Assembly (NCBI RefSeq): GCF_043641665.1
Contig: NC_092184.1
Span: 17,705,108-17,769,107 of the forward strand
Direction of reading: 5' to 3'
Origin: Enoplosus armatus
Taxonomy: Eukaryota > Chordata > Actinopteri > Centrarchiformes > Enoplosidae
Length of the DNA: 64,000 nucleotides
In this document: in pieces, positions 49,101 to 61,703 of the stretch
Numbering within the stretch: the stretch's first letter is position 1
How the letters are laid out: the number at the start of each line of letters is the position of its first letter
Position numbers and translations under genes: made by a program
The notes under the pieces: generated by a model
The model's input: the letters and a program-made list of their open reading frames with translations, nothing else
The model's database searches: none
Told to the model about the DNA's origin: nothing

Positions 49101-50823
49101 AGGGCTCTGTGTCCATCACAGATAGAGGACACACACACTAAAGTCTCTTTGCAATGCAGGATTTTTCTCATCAAACACATGTAATGCCAGCTGAACAAGA
49201 GGCCCAACTAATCATCTCAGAGGTAGGTGTCCCGGTGTGTATGATCTGATCCAGGCTGCTGCTAATAGAGTGCCAGGAATCACTGGATTAACATGACAAA
49301 GATGTCCTCTGATCCTTAAAGAAAGACCAGATAGGAAAGTAGTAATCCTCAAACAGTCATTAAACCAGGCTGTGTTGTCAAAGCGATGTTACGTTTGTGT
49401 TACCCATGTACCTGTAAAAAACTGAAAATGTATCTCCATTTTTTTCATCTTTGTTATATCATTTACAGGAACTGTGCAAATTGATTGACATTACTTTACT
49501 GCAATTGTGGCAGTGATAACTAAGTGGCTATTGTTCCAACTCTTCTTCCCTGGCCAGATAGCAAATTAACTATTAAATAACAATGAAGCAGACAACATGT
49601 CAATTCAGAACATGTGAAGGTGAAACACAAAGGATGAAATGCTGAATAAAGTATGACAGGCAATATCCATAGCAGGAAATACATTCAAAGCATAGTCATG
49701 TGTAATCATTATATCCATGCTGCTTTAATTTTCCTGGTTTTTGCCACTATAATGAGTTCATTTTTTAGTTTAGTTTCAGTTACTTCACTGCTTAAAGTCT
49801 TCCCCAGTTTTCCCAATACACACACACAGGAATCTAAAAATTATCAAAGTGCATCTATTCCACACAATAACACAAATTAAATTAAAACAGTGTGAAAACA
49901 TGACCTCCTAATGATTCTTAGATTGCGTAAACACATATCGAAATTTTGCTTACAGTTCTTTAAGAAAGTTCACACATGGCCAGAAAACTGAATACACTCT
50001 CAAGGATCATACGTTGTACGCAGCATGCACACATGTTAAGTTGGCTGGTTTTAGTTTATCTTTCTCATCTTTATAACGTCTACATTCTTGTGCAACTCTG
50101 GTTCTCAGCATTTTGGAACATGAGGCAGAATGGTCAGCCTTGTTTAAACTGATGAAAAGCTGAAAAAGCAATAGAGGGGCAGAAAGAAGACAGAAGGAGA
50201 GAGAGAGAGAGCAAAAGCAAGAGATGACAGAAAGCGAGGCAGAGGTCTGTTTTTATTGGATTGTTTCTGGAAGCAACAAATGTTCCCTCAACTTTACAGG
50301 GGAAAATTCTCCCACAAAGATTTTTACAGACTATAGCGCAGAATACACAGAGAACAAAAGACATCTAATCCCTGTATGAGATGACATTTGTAAAGCCAAA
50401 TGGGGATTTCCATTCAAATAAGCCCCGTCTATAGGCCATTTAGCCGGTACACTTCCGAAAGTTATGTCACGGAAATTAGCAGTAGTCCAGCGTATGACTC
50501 TCCGAGCACTGATTGGTAACCATAACAATGGACTCATTTGGCTAAACATTTCATCGTATAAACTCCATGATGTGTAGCTAGGTGGCCTGCTGATGACAGA
50601 GGCCATCTTGCAATCGGTGCAGGTTGAGACCACATGTAGTACCGGCTGGACGGTCAGTGGAACAGGATTCAGGAATACTCAAAACATTTTCACATGAAAG
50701 ATTGCTCACAGCAAATTTCCCATGACACATCAGTTGGTGGTCAACCACCAGGACTCCGCTCTTTTCTTTATCTCCACCATTACGAAAAGACACACAAACC
50801 CTTTCCCATCTCCTTAAAAGGTC

Positions 50824-50988
50824 AGGGGACAAGTGTGTTTCTCCATCTTCTTTCCCCCCTTCTCTTTTCAGCTCGTCCCTCATTCGTCCAAATGGCGAGT
50901 TCCCCAGGGGACAGGTGTGTCACCCCCCCTCCTGTCTATCCACCCCTCCTCTCTATCCACCCCTCCCTGGCGCCAAGGGACAGGTGTG
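50824..50988. repeat. Three copies of a 14-bp word AGGGGACAGGTGTG
   Basis: Near-identical copies at 50824-50837, 50906-50919 and 50975-50988 are separated by C-rich sequence that itself repeats TCTATCCACCCCTCC. Confidence 0.75.
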
Positions 50989-51782
50989 GGGTGTACTGGC
51001 CTAGCAGTGACCTCCTTACCTGGGGGGGTAGTCGGAGGTCTCCTTCTGCCATTCTTCATTCTTTTCTTCCTGCACCTATAGGCCTGCCTTCCACCTGCTC
51101 CAACCCCACCTGCTTCTGAGGAGGGAGTTTGGATCTGGTGGTGGTAAACAAGGCAGGTAGTGGGGGGGGGTTGGGGTAAAAGATCAAGAATGACCAAGAA
51201 TGACAGGACAAATGCAAAGGAGTCACACATCTCCCAGAGTGAATGTGCTGTGAATATGCGAGCGAATAACAGAGCAAAGAGTCAGAGAGAGTGAGACAGA
51301 CACGTGATACACCACAGCCCACCACTTTTCTTTGTTCTTCCCCTCCAGCAACTGACAGACAGGACAATAGCACCTGGCACTGCTCCTTCTCTCCCTCTCT
51401 ATAGCTCCTCCCCTCCTTTTCTCTGCATTCTCCTCATCTCTCGCTCTCCAGCTCCATTTATCTCCATGTCGCACCCTTGCACACAGTGGAAGTTTTAAAT
51501 AAAGCCAACAAAACCTCATAATCATGTGTTTTGGTAATTATGTGCTGGGATGATTCTTAACCCAAGTTTCCGCTCTTATCTCGGAGCCTCGAGCAAACAC
51601 AGGTCTAAACTCTCAACCATGGGGGGGTTAGGAATTGAACTCTTTCATATACGCCACTTCACATGTGCCTGTGTGTGAAAGTCCATCACCTGCCCTTTCA
51701 CTTCCTGCCCTGGACTCTTCAGATGCCAGCTGGTCATTCTTAAGGCTGCCATATGTTTCAGAAGAAGCGCTCTCTGAGATAT

Positions 51783-51932
51783 CACCACCTCGTTTACTGG
51801 TCAACCTTTGAAATCTACAGCCACTAGCCAGGTGTACCATGTGTAAAATGAATGGACATGGTATGTTAACTCTATATTGTTGATTCTTCAGTCAGCTACT
51901 TCCCACCACCTCGTTTACTGTTCAACCTTTGA
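51783..51932. repeat. 29-bp direct repeat, two copies 121 bp apart
   Basis: Copies at 51783-51811 and 51904-51932 (CACCACCTCGTTTACTG...CAACCTTTGA) match at 28 of 29 positions. Intervening sequence is unique. Confidence 0.9.
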
Positions 51933-52026
51933 CTGGGTTTGAGAAATACTTCTGAGATGGTGTCCTTTGTCTGCATTTATTAGCTCCAGTTTTGTTATAC
52001 TTGCATGTTCCAATTATTGCTGTTTA

Positions 52027-52286
52027 TTAGGGCTGCAACTATCAATGATTTTAATTACTAATCTGCTGATTGTTTTCTGGATTAATTGGCTGTTTAGTCC
52101 ATGAAAAGTGAAAAATGCCCATCACATTTGAGCCCAATCCATGATCATATACAGTATGACAAAGGAAATCAGCAAATCCTCACATCTGACAAGCTGTAAC
52201 CTGCAAGTGTTGTGTTTTTTTTTTACTTGATAAATTAATCAAATAATTAATCAGATCAATTAATCAACTGATTGTTGCAGCTCTAG
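52027..52286. mobile_element. MITE-like repeat with GGGCTGCAAC terminal inverted repeats
   Basis: TTAGGGCTGCAACTA at the left pairs with GTTGCAGCTCTAG at the right. The interior has repeated ATTAATCnnnTAATTAATCA words near both ends. This corresponds to a repeat widespread in teleosts; it is non-autonomous here. Confidence 0.75.
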
Positions 52287-53135
52287 CTCAGATATGAGCC
52301 TCTCTTTTCCCCGATGTGTTTGTCCTTTGGGCCCCTTTCAAGTGTTTAGAAAGCACTTTTCAGGACTCGTTTGTTGGTGGATCTGTTTTAAATGTTGCAG
52401 AGGGAAAATAAATGGCAGCTGCAGCAAAGCCGATTAATTCAAAATAGGATCCTTTGTGTCAGATGAAGATGTGGCAAATTCCATTAAATTGCATAAAAAA
52501 GTACAAAATAACTCCAAATGATAGCAACTATTTTCCTTTTCTTAATGCTATCCCCCTCTTCTTGCTGCATGTTTGACTTGTCAGTTTCTAAAAGTTATAA
52601 ATGACCTGGTTTAAGTGTCTGATATTGTTTGACAACACGTTGTACAATCTAGTTAATTTGAAATATCCAGAAGCATTTAATCTGTTCCTCTGTATTTTTT
52701 CACTTTGTCTTTTCTCTTCCTCATTACTTTTTTCGTATTCTCTCTCTGAACTCTTCACCCCATAGTTGCACTCCTGACTCTCTGCTTTGGTTCCCCAGGC
52801 AGAGCACACAAAGACTCATTCACACACTTGTACACCTGCCCTGTATTTAGACACACACCCTCACATATTAGTGGGTAGAAGAAGTCTGCTTCTCTGTACC
52901 TTAATCGAAGTCAGACAGACCTTAAGGCATGTTACAGTCATTTAAATACATTATCCAGTAGAATAGATGTAATCAAAATACTACACGTTATACAACTAGA
53001 TATACTGCATTGCATGCTGGAAAGAAACTTTAACTACTGAACAGGGAATATTGTTTAGGGAGTGGAAAGCAAGGTATGGAAGGGCCCCTTTCCACACTAA
53101 CACTCCTGAGATCTATCCATTGTCAAGCCAACATC

Positions 53136-53195
<60 letters not shown>

Positions 53196-54531
53196 AACAG
53201 GATGTCCCTGACATCTCTGAAAAGCAACTTTACCTCCCTCCACACCCCACACACCCATTCCTGTGTATTGTTTCCTACAGAGAAGCAAAAGGGAGCGAAA
53301 AGGAGTTTATGTGTGTGTGTGCGTAAGCGAGGGGGGGAAAAAACAAAGCACGGTAGTAAATAGGTGTGCATATAAAGGAGAAAGAGAAAGAGTGGACATG
53401 GGAGATATTGTTGTGCAGCAGAATGTGAGAGTTTTTCTAAGACGGGGAGTCAGACGGGCACACAGAAGGGGGGAGTCAGCCAGAGATGACAAAGGGACTG
53501 AAAGGAGGAGAGGAGAGATGGAGGGATAATGGATGATAATGTGAGAAACAGGAGAGGAGCCAGTGAAAGAGATTATCTGATCTGACTGGTCTCCATACAG
53601 CAAAGACACAGTGGACACACACACACAGAAACACACAAGCCAAACAGGGGAAGAGAGAGAAAACACTCAACAACTGCCCTTTTCGTTCCCTTTGTCCCCT
53701 CAACACTTTGCCTTACTTTACTTTGCTAAATTAAAGCTCTGAACATTAAGTAGATGAGAAGACAATTTCTTGTCAGCATGTTGTTAAGAACACCAGTACA
53801 TATACATTAACTTAATTTTCATGGCATGAACTACATTCCCCATTTTGGGACTATGGAGCCTTTCTTGGGTTAAAAGGTCTGTCCACATTTGGTTAAATAC
53901 CACCACAAACAATAAATACTGAGTAGGGTGAGAGTACATAGTATCGACACCACAATGGGACAAACTATAGAAGATGCTGAAACAATCTGGCCTTTCGTGG
54001 CCATTTTGTCAAACCACAAAGAATATTTTCTTGACAATCCATATTTACATTACATAAATTCACGTTACACACAATGCGGTGAAAGATGTTCACAGGTGTG
54101 TCAGCATTTACTTCTAAAATAACTTTTTTTTTTACATTTGCATGCACTTGCTTGGCCAATTGGGTATATTTTCCCAGCATAGCGGAACGCCACAGAACGC
54201 CAGGTTATAATATGTAACCCTTGTTCTGTAGGTGCCATTACTCCAGGTACCCCTTAAACTAAGGATAGGAAGGCTAAAACCTAAACTCCAACACAACCTG
54301 TTTTGACTTTACATAGCACAGCAGGCAACGCTACACTGCACCCCACTACCTCAACACGAAACATCCTAATTGGTCACACAAAAGCATGAAGGCACCCAGA
54401 AACTCTGTTGTGTGCAAACCAACTATTATTCAAAGATACAATCTGAAAATGGTCAATAGTGCCACACTCCACCAAGCTAAAAGCAAAGTAGATGTTTGGC
54501 AGACTTCCCTTCTGATCCCACTGCACAGCAA
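52287..54531. other. Noncoding stretch with a long TG array
   Basis: Contains the (TG)28 array at 53,139-53,194 and a purine-rich block at 53,280-53,660. No exon recognised; open frames across the TG array are Cys/Val or His/Thr strings. Confidence 0.6.
53139..53194. repeat. (TG)28 microsatellite
   Basis: Perfect 56-bp TG array. Confidence 0.97.
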
Positions 54532-54931
54532 TGTGGAATAGACATTTTGAGAAATGTGCTTATTCGCTTTCCTGGCAAGAGTTAGATGAGAAGTTTGTTA
54601 CCACTCTTATGTCGGTATGATAAATATGAAACTACAGCCAGCAGCCGGTTAGCTTAGCTTAGCATAAAGACTGTAAACCGGGGGACACAGCTAGCCTGCC
54701 TCTGTCCTAAGATAACAAAACCTACATAACAGCACCTCTAAAGCTCATTAATTAACATGTAATATCTTGTTTGTTTAATCCGTACAATTTGCCATTTTAG
54801 GGGGGGTTATGGCTACCAGCGGAGACTCCAGGAAGTCACTGGTTCTGGCATGTGAGTGAGAGACATTAAAGTGGTATCTTTTCATCTAATCACAGCAAGA
54901 TTTCCCAAAATGTTAAACTATTACTTTAAAG
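54532..54931 (+). mobile_element. Teleost MITE-like repeat with short terminal inverted repeats
   Basis: ACATTTTGAGAAAT near the left end pairs with ATTTCCCAAAATGT near the right end (13 of 14). The interior contains GTTAGCTTAGCTTAGCATAA, AAGACTGTAAACCGGGGGA, CTAGCCTGCCTCTGTCC and a GGAGACTCCAGGAAGTCACT segment, recognised from many percomorph genomes. No coding capacity. Confidence 0.75.
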
Positions 54932-56224
54932 CTCTTGATCCACATCCACCTGTCCAGCAACATGCACTGACAACCCATCTTTAGATCAGGATTAGACTTA
55001 CAGGTAGAAGAGATTGCTCGGTGAAAAAGGAAATAAGCTAATAGCTGACCCACCATAGTGTGGACAGTGACGTAACAAACGTCCATGTCTTGTGACTGGC
55101 TTAATATCATGGGCCATAATATTTGGTGTAAGAAGAGTCCTGTGTTGGGAAGAAGATCCAGCCCTTCTCTTCAGAAATGTCTGTCTGCTTCTCTGTCTGG
55201 TTCTGTGGGATGCTGGGTACTTGCCCAACTATTTGTCTGCCTGACTGTGCTTTGACTCACTGTGTATGCATACTTCAGTGCAGCGTATTGGGCTACGAGT
55301 TAATCATGACTTTGCGTGTTTGAATTTAGAGGCTGCATCTCTCTGCATGAGACACAATTGAGATAACACATCACACACATAGCGCTAAAATGAAATACCA
55401 TTAAAGATTCTTGAACAAGCAACAACATGAATAAGTCATGCTCAGAAACAGTCACAAATAAGATTAGGAGTAAAAAGATTTCAGATTTTCTTGTTAACCA
55501 TAATTCTGTGGGCTGAGTTGACCGGGGACTTTTTGGTAAACATGCCTCTGAGGCAGAGGGGGCAGAGGTTGACTAAAATAGGGACATACCATCGTAATTT
55601 GACCATGAGAACTTTTCCATGTGTGCTACAGTGTGCACTTGACTGTTTGGGTTGCTGAGCACATTTTTTTGTGTCGGCGGATATGAGTGTAGACACATTT
55701 GTGTGTTCAAGTATGTGCATCTGTGCATGTGTGTGGGCTATGTGTGTGTGCGTGCGTCTGTCTGTGCTTAATCCATAGACAATGAGGGATGTGTATGATA
55801 TTTCTTGGGCTTTAGCCTTGATGACAGAAGTGCTTTTCCATTAAACTAGCCTGCGTCTTTGTCTCTCTTCTTTCCTCCCCCCTTTCTTTCTCTCTCCCTT
55901 TACCACCTGTCTCTTTCCCTCTGCTTCCATCTCCCACAATCCTCCTCTGCTGTCTCTCAGTCATCCATCTCACCTCTCCATCTTTCTTTGACCTTGGTCC
56001 ATTTACTTCTGCTCACACTGTACCCATCTAATTTCACTCCCCCCATCTCGCTCTTGTTGTATGTTTTCTGGCCTTGTATGTGCTGACAGCCCCAATGAGG
56101 TGGTCCACTGGCAGACATCTGAAAAATGTACCTGTGCAATTACTACTACTTCTATGTAGACACAGACACACAGAGCAATAGAGAAATAAATCCCACGATG
56201 GATTTACATGCATTTAGAATTCAA
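54932..56224. other. Noncoding stretch
   Basis: Contains a C/T-rich stretch at 55,860-56,045 and a short TG/GC-rich run near 55,740. No gene or recognised repeat otherwise. Confidence 0.55.
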
Positions 56225-56700
56225 CACTTAAAGGGAAACTTTCCTGATTTTCAACCAGCTTTATATCATTACAAAATGGGTAGTATATGCAAATGAACAA
56301 TGTTTAACTACTTCTCCTGACCTCCATGTTGCTTCACTCAGCGCTCCCCGCTCATTTGCTGGCAACACGTTTCTAGGTCTGTTGTTCAAACTACAGATTG
56401 CACTACTGCATTTTTTCGTATGAACTGCCTCCACGGAGAGTCGGATCAAGAGGGGGCGGCTCCTCGCCAAATCATCCTGTCCAAAATAAACTGGCTAGAA
56501 CAACTGCTGGAAGACCATGGCAGAAGGCAATGTTCCTGTAGATACAGAAGTAAACGATTTTAATGGGTTGGGGGGCAATTTGGGGCAATTTATATGAGCC
56601 ACAATACAGTGTGGAGGAATTACGGCATATGGAGCCCTTTCTCTCTGTTTTCTCTGGTCATGTAGCACCAATTTAAAAAATATTCGCATCTTTCTACTGC
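56225..56700. mobile_element. Probable fish transposon fragment with frameshifted coding remnant
   Basis: The segment starts CACTTAAAGGGAAACTTTCC, a common fish repeat end. It includes an ATG-led stretch (AEGNVPVDTEVNDFNG, from about 56,517) and, in another frame, YEPQYSVEELRHMEP. The latter recalls the EPxYxxEELRxME motif of teleost transposon-derived proteins. The frames are broken by a shift. The family is not identified with confidence. Confidence 0.4.
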
Positions 56701-57193
56701 ATAGACAGCCCAGTTTTATGAAAAGACCATCTTTCCAGCTGTGAAATAATACTTAGGTGCACTAAAAGTCAGACCCAGCACAGACAGTGTGTGTGTCAAA
56801 AAGATTTCCTCTCAGTCTGAAATGATCTGCCATCTAGAAACACAAACATACACCTAAACAAAACAATACATGCAAAACACACATACTTTCACAAGTAGGC
56901 TAACACACTTGGAGTGGGATGATGATTGACTGTTTTTTGCTGTGATGCAATAAGACAGAAAAAAAATCTGACTGCATTTGTTTTTAGTTATTATATGTAC
57001 GTGACTGGTAGCACACCTGGGGAATGCCTGTAGCCCATTTAAAAGCAGGCAATGCTCAGAAATGTGATAAACGTGAGGAAAATTAAGACTACACATAGAG
57101 GCTGGTTGTATGCTGATGCACGAGAAGCCTCCTGGAAGTTGTTGAAATATTATCTACCTGTGCGTGCAACTGTGAGTGTCATGACGTAATGTC

Positions 57194-57442
57194 CAGCCTT
57201 TAAGCAATTGTGTTTTGGGAAGGTTTGTAGTGTCAATTGTAACAAAACAAAGGAAAAGATGGCATCCCAACGGAAATGTATGTGTGTGCATGTTATGTCT
57301 GTGTGTGAGAGTGTATGGGAGTGAAACAGAGACAGAGGATATCATATACAGCCTTTCAGGAAGAGCTATTGTCTGTCAGGAAGGTTTATAGTGTCAACCG
57401 TGCCAAAATAACAGAATAGCTAGGGACATCCCAACGGAAGTT

Positions 57443-57450
<8 letters not shown>
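57194..57450. repeat. Diverged tandem duplication, unit about 155 bp
   Basis: CAGCCTTT ... GGAAGGTTTGTAGTGTCAA ... CATCCCAACGGAA at 57194-57290 recurs as CAGCCTTT ... GGAAGGTTTATAGTGTCAA ... CATCCCAACGGAA at 57349-57450. Each copy is followed by a TG run; the second has expanded to a long (TG)n. Confidence 0.8.

Positions 57451-57497
<47 letters not shown>
57446..57497. repeat. (TG)26 microsatellite
   Basis: Perfect TG array at the end of the second duplicate unit. Confidence 0.95.
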
Positions 57498-57499
<2 letters not shown>

Positions 57500-57664
57500 G
57501 TAGGCAGCTTATTGTGACAGTGCTCGTATGCGTATGTGCTTGACATTTGATGTAACCTCTAAAACAGTGAATATGAACAAAGATTACAAACCTAGCACAT
57601 CACATCTAACAGTATATTTTGGGATTGGATCAGTGCAATTTAGTTTCTCTGTAAAACTGCATAA

Positions 57665-58269
57665 AGGCCTGGTCACACCAACATTTGAAATGGTGAAATT
57701 TCGTAGTAATTAATTCCAATGAAAACGCTGCGATCAGTGGATTCACTGATCAATTTGACACTCGAATTTGCGCTGTTCACATAGCAAAGCGTCTTGACAG
57801 TGCTGACTTTTGAGGGAATGGGACTCCAAAATGGAGGAAACTATTGTAGCTTAACTGTGTTGCACCTTCTGCTTGTATTCAACCTCCTCTGTCGCAGTAT
57901 AAACTGCTCCTCAAAGAGGAATGGTTTGTAGACAGTTATGAGACAGGAGGTGATGGTACAAATACAGCTTTTACAACTGTGTGAATCTATGGTCTCATTA
58001 GCAATCCAGCTTTTATCCCCCTTTAATCACTCTACGTAATGAAATGATGTACAATCCTGAGAACAAAATGTCATGGGGGAGTAAACGTCCCTCTACAGAG
58101 AAATTAGAAAGTTCGGAGAGCTATTTTAAGTGACTTTTGCTACTATGTTCCCCACCAGCGAGCCAGCTACAGCAGTCCTGTGAGTAGTCACTACGTCACC
58201 AAGAACCACATGTTTCGTAAAGACGCACAGATTCATTTCGCTGTGCCACTTTCTGGTGTGACCAGGCCT
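57665..58269. mobile_element. 605-bp element with perfect 16-bp terminal inverted repeats, unclassified
   Basis: AGGCCTGGTCACACCA at 57665-57680 is exactly mirrored by TGGTGTGACCAGGCCT at 58254-58269. The flanks show no obvious target-site duplication, so superfamily assignment fails. Inside, a short segment begins ATGGAGGAAACTATT but is closed by stops within a few codons. Best read as a non-autonomous DNA transposon. Confidence 0.65.
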
Positions 58270-61200
58270 CAAAAACCCCAAGACGTAATCAAAATATAAT
58301 AAAAATTCCCTCTAATATGTGACATTATGTAGATGTTACTTTACATTGTCTGGGTTTTGTTATTTCATCAGTTGTTGCAGGTGATGTTATTAACATAGAT
58401 TAAGTTATCAGCCTGTATTTTCAACTGTACTGTCTTCTAAATCCGTCATATTATTTTAGCTGTGACATGTTACAACTACAAGAGGTCCCTAAATAATTTG
58501 CTGCAGAGCTTTTAGATTATAACACTTGCTTTGAGCCACAGTGAAAGTGAGCCCTATGGAGCCACAGAAAACATCGTTAGAGCCTTGAGGTATGCAAAGG
58601 CCCTCCATGACAATAGGACCAGAGGAGCGGCGAGCCGTTTTAATTGCCTGAAGCACTCCTTCTGTGCTCTAAACCTTTAGACCGCCATATCCACCATTTC
58701 AATCAGCACTCTCATTCACTCTGTGCCTTTCCCTTTCTTTTTTTCTGTCCTTCTCCCTCTCTCTTAACTAGCTCTCTAATTCTTTGGCTTTTAGGCCTTT
58801 ATTCCATTCAGCCTCTCCTGTGAAACCAGCTAACTAATTCATCTCCAGACAAATTGCCAATCAGCTGCGGACAAAGAGAAGAGGAGAAAAGAGACTGGTC
58901 CTCAATAGAGCCAATCGCTGTTTTACTAAACGCTCCTTCAGAGGAGGAGGGGAGGAGGACGAGATGGGGGAGGGAAAGGGGAGAGTGCGTTTAAATGTGT
59001 GTGTTTGTCTGTGTGTCCGTGGGGTGTGTATAATTTTAGTTTGCAGGGGTATTTGTGAGTGTCAATGGGGGTGTATGTGTATGTGTGTTCATTAAGACGG
59101 TGTGTGTCCTCATCACCCCCTCCTGCCAGGGTTCACCACTTTCTGTATGTGGAGGTTAACGACCTTGCCGTCCAATCACATTCTCCTGTCAGGGCCCCGT
59201 CGCCAACAGCAACAGGTGGTCTGGCCAATTGGTATCCTGCAGAGCGGAAAAGTAGGGGGAGAAAGAGAGGGGATGATGAAGGATGGAGAAAGAGTGAATG
59301 GAACAGACTGGATCATGAGATCGTAGTTTCCCCAAAATAATTTACTCTTAAATCACTTTTATCTACCAGCTTGACGTCCAGGTTCTTAAACTCTGACCAA
59401 AGACCCAGATGACATTCTTTGTTAGGCTCATTAAGTAAATCCAGTACTCAGTACCAATGTGGACCCACCTGTAGCTCACGCATAGCCCCCCTCGTTCCTG
59501 TACACCTTATGTGAAAAACTAAGTGACACCAGTTTATTTGTGTTACAATGCTGCAGCTATCCATTCACAAGCTAACTTGTAATGAATGACATGCCAGAAT
59601 TGGCAAGGAGTCCCCACTGTGTACACTGATCTGATTTGAAGCGCTGCTAACCTGAGACAATTCTCAACCAACCAATTCCACATCCCTACACCAACCCTAC
59701 CCAGGTCTGGCCAGCATATATGAGCCAAAGCTGGCTCACACTTCATCCTCTGCTGCCAGAATACAGTCAAGTGCACAAATGCTCCCCAGAACTCGACAAT
59801 AATGGGCATGACTCAGATGACTACCTGTGGAGCAACTCTAGCCCAATTATAATCATGTTGAGCCGCCATGTGACTCAGTGACTCCACGTCCTGTCCAGTA
59901 ACATGGTCAGGATAAATCAACTGCTAGAAACTGAAAGCCGGCATCAGTTTCTTATTGTTTCAAACCATTCTTAAATTGTTTGAGCAATTAATGATTAAGT
60001 TATGCATTTATTAGAGAGGGAATTTATAGGAATGTGAATGACTTGTGTAATTTATTTTTGTGTGTCTGCACGTCTTTGTGACATAATATACTGTAGATTT
60101 CCGCATGTTTGAATGAATGAAAGTCTCTTTAATAAAACTGAAGCTGAAGAGGGGACAAACCAACACAAGTAAATAGATTATTGTTGGCTACTTCTGGAAC
60201 ATCATGGAAAAAAGAAACCTTTCCAGGTTGACACACCTACATTTCTGCTGGGGAAACCTGATGCTTTGCTTATATACACAATTTATTCAGGTGTTGAACA
60301 AGGTTTATACAAGAGTGTATGTGCATGACAAAAGTCTTTAGACAGGGAAAGTTTCGCTGTGACAGCATTTGGTCTGGATCAAAGAAGAGATCATCACTTA
60401 TAGCTGTACGACTGTAAACACAACCTAAACCACAGCTGACCAGAAAAAAGCCTGCAGTGTTATATGTTACTATATAAACTAATGCCGGTTTTACTTAAAA
60501 CATATGTAATGGGAGAACTCAACGTGGGTTTTACAGAAACCAGGTTGTTGCAAAGCAATTTCTTTCCTGCCTTAACTTGAATTTCCCAATAACCTGGTTT
60601 CTTGTGTGTATGTAAACACAACAAAATGTCACAGAGACGCACAGGAAGAACATGTGAGAAAGGATGGATGATAGAAGGGGGGCAGGAAAAGAAAGGGTGG
60701 AGCAGCGACAAGGTTAATAGCTCTAGTCGGTTAATGATCACAATGATCTCTCGCGCCCTCTTTCTTGTCCTCCCTCCCTTAAACTCTCTTTCTCTTTAGC
60801 CACTAATTAAGCAGCTAACAGACTCATAAAAAGAAGAAGGGAAGAGAAAAGAGGAAGGAGAAAGGCGGCATTAGTCTAGGCTGAGTGCCCCTGTCTCGTT
60901 AGATAGAGAGGGAGACTGAGAGTAAGTGAGACTCAGCTCCAGCATCTGTTTGATCATTAACTCACTCAGCCAGACGCGACTATAAAACCTGTCACCCCTC
61001 CTCTCTTTCTTGTGTACTCATTCACAATTTTTGAGCTCTGTCAGTTTGTCAAGTCCTTGCCTTCTATTTGTTTTGCCTGTGAACTTTAACGTCTTCTTCA
61101 ACAGTGACCATGAGGTATACAATTCATATCAGCCTCTGGTTTCTGTTCACATACATAAAAACACATAGACACACACACACACACACCACCCCCCTCCTCC

Positions 61201-61655
61201 CTCCATACAGGCACAGGAAGCCTATAGGAAGAAGCCGGGTAAGGTAACACTGCTATGAGTTTAGCATTGTATTTAATACAACAGACTGTCCAAAGGGGAG
61301 GAGATCCTTTGCAGGTCCTTTGCATGGCTGTACATTACACACATGCACACTTTTTTTCTCGCCAGGGTTAGGGTTACCAGATTGTATGGAGAGAGACAGA
61401 AAGGGGGTAAGTGAAAATCAGATTAGGCAGACGAGGCAGAAAATGAAGTGATTCAAGAAAGAAAGAAAGAATAATGATGATAGTGAAGTGGTAAAGGGGA
61501 GTAAATACAGCAGTGAAAAGCAGAAAGAAAGGGGTAAAATATGGCCAAGAGAGGAGAGAAATTCAGAAACTGAGATTTTAACAGCTTTTCTAGATAGTGA
61601 GTACAGTATATAGAGAGGGGTGAGGGAGGAACGTGGGCAGAGAAGCAAAAGATAC

Positions 61656-61703
<48 letters not shown>

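Larger units (their letters stand above)
41946..52026. other. Noncoding stretch, about 10 kb, microsatellites only
   Basis: No coding exon recognised. TG/CA arrays occur at 42,708-42,725, 44,293-44,312, 45,991-46,020, 46,129-46,165, 46,257-46,270 and 47,082-47,095. There is a purine-rich tract at 43,381-43,545 and another at 50,155-50,240. A 158-codon open frame on the minus strand at 48,268-48,744 has no recognisable domain. A purine/pyrimidine-structured patch with short repeats lies at 50,824-50,990. Confidence 0.55.

Noticed and set aside
53051..53371. Cys-Val and His-Thr rich frames on both strands
   Set aside because: Pure translation of the (TG)28 microsatellite.
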